DNA of 6,288 bases from the NCBI GenBank assembly GCA_025455945.1, contig JALOLN010000119.1:1-6288 (forward strand), written 5' to 3'. Source of the DNA: Actinomycetes bacterium. GTDB taxonomy: Bacteria; Actinomycetota; Actinomycetes; Prado026. The position numbers and the translations under genes were made by a program. The first letter of the stretch is position 1. Each line of letters opens with the position of its first letter. This document shows positions 1 to 4,477 of this stretch, piece after piece. A model generated the notes under the pieces. That model ran no database searches and had not been told where the DNA came from. It saw only the letters and a program-made list of their open reading frames with translations.

Positions 1-1
1 C

Positions 2-1120
2 CGGGTCCTGGGGCTCGGCCGGATCGGGCCCGAGGCGGCGCTGCCGGTGATGGAGGGCAAGGCCCTGCTGTTCAAGTACCTCGGCGGGGTGGACGCCGTT
101 CCGATCTGCCTGAGCACGACCGACGCCGCGGAGATCGTCCGGACGACGCTGGCCCTGCAGCCGTCGTTCGGCGGCGTCAACCTTGAGGACATCGAGCAGC
201 CCAAGTGCTTCCGCGTGCTCGAAGAGCTGCGGGCGGCCGCGCGCATCCCGGTCTGGCACGACGACCAGCAGGGCTCGGCCACGGTCGTGCTCGCCGGCCT
301 GCTGGGTGCCCTGGCGGTCGTCGGCAAGGAGCTCGCCGCGGTCCGGATTGTCCTCGTCGGGATGGGCGCGGCCAACGTGGCCACCCTGCGGCTGCTGATC
401 GCGGCCGGGGTGGAGCCCGGCGCTGTCGTCGCCTGCGACCGCCGGGGCACGCTGCACCCCGGCCGCGGTGACATCGAGGCCCAGGCGGCCGTCCTCCCGC
501 AGAAGTGGGCCGCCTGCACCACGACCAACGCCGACCGGGTGGCCGGCGGCGTGGCCGACGCGCTGCGGGGGGCGGACGTGTGCATCGCGTTCTCGCACCC
601 CGGCCCGGGCACTGTCGAGCCGGGCTGGGTCGCCGGCATGGCCCGGGAGGCGGTCGTGTTCGCCTGCGCCAACCCGGTCCCCGAGATCTGGCCCGCCGAG
701 GCGCTCGCCGCCGGCGCCCGGGTGGTGTGTACCGGCCGCGGGGACTTCCCCAACCAGGTCAACAACTCCCTGGGCTTCCCCGGCATCTTCCGCGGCGTCC
801 TCGACGTGCGGGCGCGCACGATCAGCGACGGCATGGCGCTGGCCGCCGCCCGCGAGCTGGCGGCGTTCGCCGCGGAGCGGGGTCTGCGCCCCGACGCGGT
901 CGTCCCGAGCATGACCGACTGGCTGGTCCACCCGCGGGTGGCGGCCGCGACGGCGGCTGCCGCGCACGACGAGGGCGTGGCCGCGACCTGGCCCGGACGC
1001 GACGCCGTCCGCGACGAGGCGGAGCGCACCATCGCGGCGGCGCGCCGGTCCACCCAGGCCCTCCTGGCGGCCGGGTGCCTCAGCCCGCAGCCGCCCGCCG
1101 GTCAGTCGCCCACGAGGTAG
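2..1120 (+). CDS. Malic enzyme (malate oxidoreductase, decarboxylating), 5' partial
   Basis: This enzyme oxidatively decarboxylates malate to pyruvate and CO2 in the cytoplasm, with reduction of NAD or NADP. The frame is open from the first bases of the window (372 codons plus TAG). It already reads family sequence upstream of the GTG-ATG at 47-52, so those are internal codons and the true start lies outside. Numbering from base 2, visible landmarks are the catalytic-lysine segment MEGKALLFKYLGG (K20), the metal ligands LED (E62-D63) and HDDQQGSA (D87-D88), a Rossmann dinucleotide motif GMGAAN (120-125), CANPVPEIWP, and the family signature NNSLGFPGIFRG (N254 onward). The fragment resembles the short bacterial type, some of which carry an N-terminal ACT domain; about 90-100 N-terminal residues are probably missing. 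Cofactor preference cannot be read from the sequence. The C-terminal tail is Ala/Pro-rich, and its last 19 bases overlap the convergent aquaporin gene. Confidence 0.95.
   Translation, partial: RVLGLGRIGPEAALPVMEGKALLFKYLGGVDAVPICLSTTDAAEIVRTTLALQPSFGGVNLEDIEQPKCFRVLEELRAAARIPVWHDDQQGSATVVLAGLLGALAVVGKELAAVRIVLVGMGAANVATLRLLIAAGVEPGAVVACDRRGTLHPGRGDIEAQAAVLPQKWAACTTTNADRVAGGVADALRGADVCIAFSHPGPGTVEPGWVAGMAREAVVFACANPVPEIWPAEALAAGARVVCTGRGDFPNQVNNSLGFPGIFRGVLDVRARTISDGMALAAARELAAFAAERGLRPDAVVPSMTDWLVHPRVAAATAAAAHDEGVAATWPGRDAVRDEAERTIAAARRSTQALLAAGCLSPQPPAGQSPTR
1066..1095 (-). terminator. Possible hairpin terminator of the PLDc_N-aquaporin operon, inside the malic enzyme 3' end
   Basis: GGCGGC (1066-1071) pairs with GCCGCC (1090-1095), and CGGG (1072-1075) pairs with CCCG (1084-1087). 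This gives a ten-pair stem with a two-base bulge (CA, 1088-1089) and an 8-base loop. The structure starts 6 bases past the aquaporin stop codon on the minus strand, a usual place for a terminator. It has no U tract, and hairpins arise easily by chance in DNA this GC-rich. It could also act on the plus strand, although there it precedes the malic enzyme stop codon. Confidence 0.3.
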
Positions 1121-1851
1121 AGCCCGGCGGCCAGCGCGGCCCCGAGCAGGGGCCCGACGACGGGCACCCAGGCATAGCCCCAGTCGCAGCCGCCCTTGCC
1201 CCCGATCGGCAGCACCGCGTAGGCCAGCCGCGGCCCGAGGTCCCGGGCCGGGTTGATGGCGTACCCGGTGGGCCCACCGAGGGACGCTCCGATCGCGATG
1301 ACCGCGAAGGCGACGCCGGCGTAGCCGAGGGCGGCGTTGCCGAACTGCGGCGGCAGGTCACCGGTCCCGGGGACGAACGGGGTGCTCTCGAGGACCCAGT
1401 AGACGAGGACGAACGTGCCGACGGCCTCGCTCACGAGGTTCCACCGGGGGGCACGCACCGCCGGGCTGGTGTAGAAGAGCCCGCCCGTCGACGCGGGGTC
1501 GTCGTGGGTGTCGAACTGCTTCTTGTAGACCGCGTAGGCCAGGGCCGCACCGGCGGCGGCGCCGGCGACCTGCGCCGCGACGTACCACGGCACCTGCCCC
1601 CACCGGATGACCTCCGAGAGCGCCAGCGCCAGGGTGATCGCCGGGTTGAGGTGGGCGCCGGACTGCCAGGCCACGCTGGCGCCGACGAAGACCGCGAACC
1701 CCCAGCCGAGCGAGGTGAGCAGCCAGTCCCGCCCGTGGCCGAACGAGGTGCGCAGCGTGGTGTTGGCGTTGACCCCCACGCCCAGCAGCAGGAGCACCGC
1801 GGTCCCGAGGAACTCGCTGACCATGATCTGGCCGGCGGGCAGGTCGGTCAT
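1102..1851 (-). CDS. glpF: GlpF-type aquaglyceroporin (MIP family channel)
   Basis: This 249-residue channel of the MIP family sits in the inner membrane and probably lets glycerol and other small neutral solutes pass. Both half-helix motifs are present: SGAHLNPAIT (NPA at 69-71) and GYAINPARDLGPR (NPA at 200-202). The Asp after the Arg of the second motif (R203-D204) is the usual mark of aquaglyceroporins rather than water-only channels. DDPAS, SEAVGTFVLV and the C-terminal DWGYAWVPVVGPLLGA stretch resemble Gram-positive GlpF proteins. Hydrophobic segments lie near 8-27, 43-62, 86-107, 138-156, 171-190 and 225-247, as expected for six helices. The ATG at 1851 was chosen because MIP homology begins there. 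The frame stays open to 2073, but that upstream part is Arg/Gly-rich and overlaps the PLDc_N gene. The ATG shares the ATGA of the PLDc_N stop codon, so translation is probably coupled. No glycerol kinase gene lies within the window, so a glycerol role rests on the family alone. Confidence 0.92.
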   Translation of the reverse strand: MTDLPAGQIMVSEFLGTAVLLLLGVGVNANTTLRTSFGHGRDWLLTSLGWGFAVFVGASVAWQSGAHLNPAITLALALSEVIRWGQVPWYVAAQVAGAAAGAALAYAVYKKQFDTHDDPASTGGLFYTSPAVRAPRWNLVSEAVGTFVLVYWVLESTPFVPGTGDLPPQFGNAALGYAGVAFAVIAIGASLGGPTGYAINPARDLGPRLAYAVLPIGGKGGCDWGYAWVPVVGPLLGAALAAGLYLVGD

Positions 1852-2087
1852 GTCGACCCGGCCCCGCGCCCACCCCGACGCCGACCCAGGGCCAGGTAGG
1901 CGACCGGCCCCACCGGCTGGACGAAGCAGGCCGCGCCCCAGGCGAGCTTGGGCCCGCGCACCTGCTCCCGTGGCCGCCGGACGAGGTCGGTCAGCGCGGC
2001 CGCGGTGAGCGCGAGCTCCACCGCGGCCACGACGACGATCGTTGCCTGCTGCGACCCGCTGAGGTCGGTCCACCGTCGCGATGCCAT
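1848..2087 (-). CDS. Small two-helix membrane protein, PLDc_N-like domain
   Basis: This 79-residue protein has two hydrophobic segments (about 16-34 and 47-66) separated by a basic linker, DLVRRPREQVRGPK. The second segment ends in QPVGPVAYLALGRR, which matches the pattern of the PLDc_N family: a short two-helix module found alone or at the N-terminus of cardiolipin synthases and phospholipase-D-like proteins. No HKD catalytic motif is present, so it is not an enzyme by itself and its function is unknown. It is the first gene of a two-gene minus-strand operon, and its TGA (1850-1848) overlaps the aquaporin ATG (1851-1849). The ATG at 2087 has no ribosome binding site but lies 6 bases past a TANNNT box, so the transcript may be leaderless. 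The Gly/Arg-rich tail after residue 67 is probably disordered. Confidence 0.83.
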   Translation of the reverse strand: MASRRWTDLSGSQQATIVVVAAVELALTAAALTDLVRRPREQVRGPKLAWGAACFVQPVGPVAYLALGRRRGGRGAGST

Positions 2088-2093
2088 GGGTGG

Positions 2094-2099
2094 ACGCTA
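2094..2099 (-). promoter_or_regulatory. Candidate -10 box (TAGCGT) for the PLDc_N-aquaporin operon
   Basis: On the minus strand TAGCGT fits the actinobacterial TANNNT -10 consensus and is followed by exactly six bases before the ATG at 2087. This spacing places the transcription start on the first base of the start codon, as in leaderless mRNAs. I see no convincing -35 hexamer 16-18 bases upstream, so the call rests on the -10 match and position only. Confidence 0.4.
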
Positions 2100-2107
2100 G
2101 CCCGCAC

Positions 2108-2113
2108 TACCGT
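2108..2113 (+). promoter_or_regulatory. Candidate -10 box (TACCGT) for the GNAT gene
   Basis: TACCGT fits TANNNT and is followed by seven bases and then the GTG at 2121, again the geometry of a leaderless start. It overlaps the alternative GTG at 2112, which would lie upstream of the resulting transcript. No clear -35 element is visible. The box lies within 10 bases of the oppositely oriented TAGCGT box. Confidence 0.35.
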
Positions 2114-2120
2114 GCCGTGC

Positions 2121-2906
2121 GTGCTGGATCTGCCGCTCGGCTGGGCCACCGACCTCGCCGTCCTCGAGCACACCGGGTCCCTGGTCGAGGACCACGGCGA
2201 CCACCTCGTCGTCCGGACCCCCGCCAACCCCGACTTCCACTGGGGCAACTGCCTGGTCGTCACCGACCCGACCGCCGTCGACGACGCCCGGCGATGGGTC
2301 GCGACGTTCCGGTCGGCCTTCCCGGCGGCGGCGTGGGTGGCGATCGGCCTGCCCCGCCTGCCTGCCGCGGCGTACGCCTGGGCCGAGGAGGGGCTCGACC
2401 TCGAGGAGGACGACGTCCTGGCCACCGACGCGCTGCCCGATCTGACGCCGCTCGCGGCCGGGTATGCCGTCCGGCGGATCGAGGGACCTGACTGGGGCCA
2501 GGTGGTAGCCCGGGCGGTCGCGGCGAACGAGCGCACGGGCGAGCACGACCCGACCGGCTACGCCCGGTTCGCGCGGGCGCAGGCCCGGGTCCGGCGCAGC
2601 CTGTCCGAGCGGGACGTCGCCGCGTTCTTCGGCGCGTTCGCCGACGACACCCTCGTCGCCGACCTCGGCATCGTCCGCTGCGGCACGACGGCGCGCTACC
2701 AGGACGTCGGCACCGACCCGGCCCACCGCCGTCGCGGGCTGGCCGCCCACCTGCTGGGGGTCGCCGCGCGCTGGGCCGCCGGGTCCGGCTGCGGCCGCTT
2801 CGTCATCGTGACCGGTGCCACCAACCCCGCGGGACGCGTCTACCGACGGCTGGGCTTCCGGCCCACCGCCGCGAGCGTCCAGGCCTACCGCCGGCCACCC
2901 CGGTGA
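2121..2906 (+). CDS. GNAT family N-acetyltransferase with an extra N-terminal half
   Basis: This is a probable acetyl-CoA-dependent N-acetyltransferase of 261 residues; the substrate is unknown. The C-terminal half (about 115-258) carries the GNAT fold signature. Motif A is VGTDPAHRRRGLAAHLLGVA, with the acetyl-CoA pyrophosphate-binding R-x-x-G-x-A at R203, G206 and A208. It is followed by ATNPAGRVYRRLGF (N235 to F246), the usual motif B ending. The N-terminal half (1-110) contains NPDFHWGN near 36-43 and an acidic stretch EEGLDLEEDD. I recognise this type of N-terminal region from other actinobacterial GNAT proteins, and it may be a degenerate second GNAT fold, but no cofactor motif is visible in it. 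I chose the GTG at 2121 because a TANNNT box ends 7 bases before it. An in-frame GTG at 2112 would add three residues, and neither start has a Shine-Dalgarno sequence. The gene is divergent from the aquaporin operon. Confidence 0.87.
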   Translation: MLDLPLGWATDLAVLEHTGSLVEDHGDHLVVRTPANPDFHWGNCLVVTDPTAVDDARRWVATFRSAFPAAAWVAIGLPRLPAAAYAWAEEGLDLEEDDVLATDALPDLTPLAAGYAVRRIEGPDWGQVVARAVAANERTGEHDPTGYARFARAQARVRRSLSERDVAAFFGAFADDTLVADLGIVRCGTTARYQDVGTDPAHRRRGLAAHLLGVAARWAAGSGCGRFVIVTGATNPAGRVYRRLGFRPTAASVQAYRRPPR

Positions 2907-2920
2907 CCCGGGTCGCGCCG

Positions 2921-2926
2921 TAGCCT
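2921..2926 (+). promoter_or_regulatory. Candidate -10 box (TAGCCT) for the DUF1254 gene
   Basis: TAGCCT matches TANNNT and lies 38 bases before the GTG start at 2965, in the 58-base gap after the GNAT gene. A start of transcription near 2933 would leave a leader of about 30 bases that includes the GGGGAGG ribosome binding site. The nearest -35-like sequence, GTGACC at 2903-2908, is spaced only 12 bases away, which is too short, so the -35 is unassigned. Confidence 0.35.
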
Positions 2927-2950
2927 GGGCACGCTCGTGGCCGTCAGCAT

Positions 2951-2957
2951 GGGGAGG
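2951..2957 (+). promoter_or_regulatory. Strong ribosome binding site fixing the DUF1254 start
   Basis: GGGGAGG ends seven bases before the GTG at 2965 and matches the anti-Shine-Dalgarno sequence well. It decides the start: the frame is open back to 2815, but that extension overlaps the GNAT gene and lacks such a site. It is the clearest Shine-Dalgarno sequence in the window. Confidence 0.75.
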
Positions 2958-2964
2958 CAGCACG

Positions 2965-4383
2965 GTGCGGTGGCTGAGGCGGGCCGGGCTGGGGCTGCTG
3001 GTTCTGGTCGCCCTCGCGGCGCTGGCCGCGATGACGCCGCCGGGCCGGGCCCTCATCACCGAGAAGCGGGCGCTGCGCGACGGGGCGACGGGCTACCTGT
3101 ACGGCTACCCGCTGGTGACGATGCTCGAGACGCAGCGGGCGCTCACCACGCCGCCGGCCGCGCTGAACGCCTTCGCACACACCCGGAAACTGCCCGAGGA
3201 CGCCGGCGTCAACGTCGTCCGCCCGTCCCGGGACCTGCTCTACTCCAGCGCCTGGCTGGACCTCTCCGACGGTCCGGTCGTGGTCAGCCAGCCGGATCTC
3301 GGCGACCGGTTCTTCCTGCTGCCGATGCTCGACGCGTGGACCAACGTCTTCGCCTCACCCGGCACCCGGACCACCGGCAACCGGGCGGCGAACTTCCTCG
3401 TCGTCGGCCCGGCGTGGGACGCCCCGGCGCCCCCCGGCCTCCAGGTGGTGCGCTCACCCACCGACCTGGCCTGGGTCGTCGGGCGCATCGAGGTGGCCGG
3501 TCCCGACGACGTGCCCGCGGTGGGCCGGCTGCAGGACCAGTTCGCCATCACCCCGCTGTCCCGGTGGCCGGACGGGCCGCCGAACCCCGCGGCGGTGGTG
3601 ACCGAGCCCAGCAGCGGCCCGAACGTCCGGGCGCGGGTCGACGGCATGGACGCGGCGGAGTTCTTCACCGCGCTCGCCGCGGGCCTCGCCCGGGTGCAGA
3701 CCCTGCCACAGGACGGCGGCGCCCTCGCGGCGCTCGCCCGGGTCGGGATCGCCCCCGGGGAGCCGTTCGACTTCGACTCCCTCAGCGCGCCCGTGCGGGC
3801 CGGCCTCGCCGACGCGGTGCGCCGGGTGCAGGCGGGGATGACCGAGGCCTACGCGTCGGGCGAGGGCGCGACCGTGGGCAACGGCTGGCGGATCCCCCCG
3901 GACATCCTCGGCGACTACGGGGACGAGTTCGCCGTGCGGGCGGTCGTGGCCCGCGAGGGGCTGGGGGCGAACCTGCCGGCGGACGCGACCTACGCCACGG
4001 CGGTGGCCGACGAGACCGGGACGCCGCTGGACGGGCGCGGGCACTACGTCGTGCGGTTCCGGCCCGAGGATCTGCCCCCGCCGGTGCGGGCCTTCTGGTC
4101 GCTCACCGTCTACGACGACCGTGGCTCGCTGGTCCCGGTCGGATCCGGCCGCCAGTCGGTCTCCAGCCACGACGGCCTGCCGCTGGGCCCCGACGGCTCG
4201 CTCGAGGTGCACGTCGGCGCCCCCGGGGCGACCGGCGTCCCGTTCCTGGGCACGCCGGCGGGGGAGTTCGACCTGGTGCTGCGGCTGTACTGGCCGGAGC
4301 AGACCGTGCTGGACGGCGCCTGGCGGTTCCCCTCCGTGCAGCGCCGCCCCGGCGCCGCGCCCACAGCGCCGCCCTCCCCGTGA
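2965..4383 (+). CDS. DUF1254/DUF1214 domain protein, membrane-anchored or exported
   Basis: This 472-residue protein has the two-domain layout of the DUF1254-DUF1214 family, whose biochemical activity is not established. A basic N-terminus (MRWLRR) and a hydrophobic segment at about 8-23 indicate a signal anchor or signal peptide. I see no lipobox cysteine, so the rest is probably outside the cytoplasm. DUF1254 covers roughly 45-185, with the family motifs YGYPLVTMLETQRAL (46-60), NVVRPSRDLLYSSAWLDL (83-100) and FFLLPMLDAWTNVF (116-129). DUF1214 covers roughly 340-456, with RAFWSLTVYD (375-384) and LRLYWPEQTVLDGAWRFP (439-456). The usual NWLPaP-like segment before the last strand is replaced here by VPFLGTPAGEF. 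The start is set by a strong ribosome binding site. The last codons and the TGA form the left arm of a large inverted repeat, so the short Pro/Ala tail may be shaped by that element. No enzyme motif lets me assign a reaction. Confidence 0.9.
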   Translation: MRWLRRAGLGLLVLVALAALAAMTPPGRALITEKRALRDGATGYLYGYPLVTMLETQRALTTPPAALNAFAHTRKLPEDAGVNVVRPSRDLLYSSAWLDLSDGPVVVSQPDLGDRFFLLPMLDAWTNVFASPGTRTTGNRAANFLVVGPAWDAPAPPGLQVVRSPTDLAWVVGRIEVAGPDDVPAVGRLQDQFAITPLSRWPDGPPNPAAVVTEPSSGPNVRARVDGMDAAEFFTALAAGLARVQTLPQDGGALAALARVGIAPGEPFDFDSLSAPVRAGLADAVRRVQAGMTEAYASGEGATVGNGWRIPPDILGDYGDEFAVRAVVAREGLGANLPADATYATAVADETGTPLDGRGHYVVRFRPEDLPPPVRAFWSLTVYDDRGSLVPVGSGRQSVSSHDGLPLGPDGSLEVHVGAPGATGVPFLGTPAGEFDLVLRLYWPEQTVLDGAWRFPSVQRRPGAAPTAPPSP

Positions 4384-4453
4384 TCCAGGGAAGCCCACTC
4401 GGCACCCAGCCCGAGGTGGGTTCCCTGGATCACACGGGGAGGGGGCGGCGCCG
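4364..4453. terminator. Very long imperfect inverted repeat spanning the DUF1254 stop codon; probable terminator
   Basis: The core is a perfect 12-base stem, TGATCCAGGGAA (4381-4392) against TTCCCTGGATCA (4421-4432); its first three bases are the DUF1254 stop codon. Inward, CCCAC (4394-4398) pairs with GTGGG (4416-4420) and TCGG (4399-4402) with CCGA (4411-4414), each set off by a one-base bulge, around an 8-base loop (4403-4410). Outward, after a two-base bulge, CTCCCCG (4374-4380) pairs with CGGGGAG (4435-4441). After a second bulge, 4364-4373 pairs with 4444-4453 with one mismatch. There is no U tract, as in many actinobacterial terminators. It ends 24 bases before the acyltransferase ATG and should insulate that gene. 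It could instead be a dispersed palindromic repeat. Confidence 0.7.
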
Positions 4454-4477
4454 ACGGATGTGGGACCATGGGGCCCT

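Noticed and set aside
505..1899. Long plus-strand open frame of 464 codons across the malic enzyme and aquaporin genes.
   Set aside because: The translation is Arg/Gly/Pro-rich with no domain and runs over two well-supported genes. It is open only because stop codons are rare in GC-rich DNA.
1852..2073. N-terminal extension of the aquaporin to a start at 2073 (minus).
   Set aside because: The 74 added residues are Arg/Gly-rich, unlike any MIP N-terminus, and coincide with the PLDc_N gene in another frame.
2815..2964. Upstream extension of the DUF1254 gene to 2815.
   Set aside because: It overlaps the GNAT gene by about 90 bases and ignores the strong GGGGAGG site before the GTG at 2965.
2097..3059. 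Minus-strand open frame of 320 codons opposite the GNAT gene.
   Set aside because: No recognisable domain, and it is antisense to a gene with intact GNAT motifs.
4364..4453. The inverted repeat read as a transposon end, attachment site or CRISPR-type repeat.
   Set aside because: There is only one copy in the window, with no transposase or integrase gene, no flanking target duplication that I can see, and no spacers.
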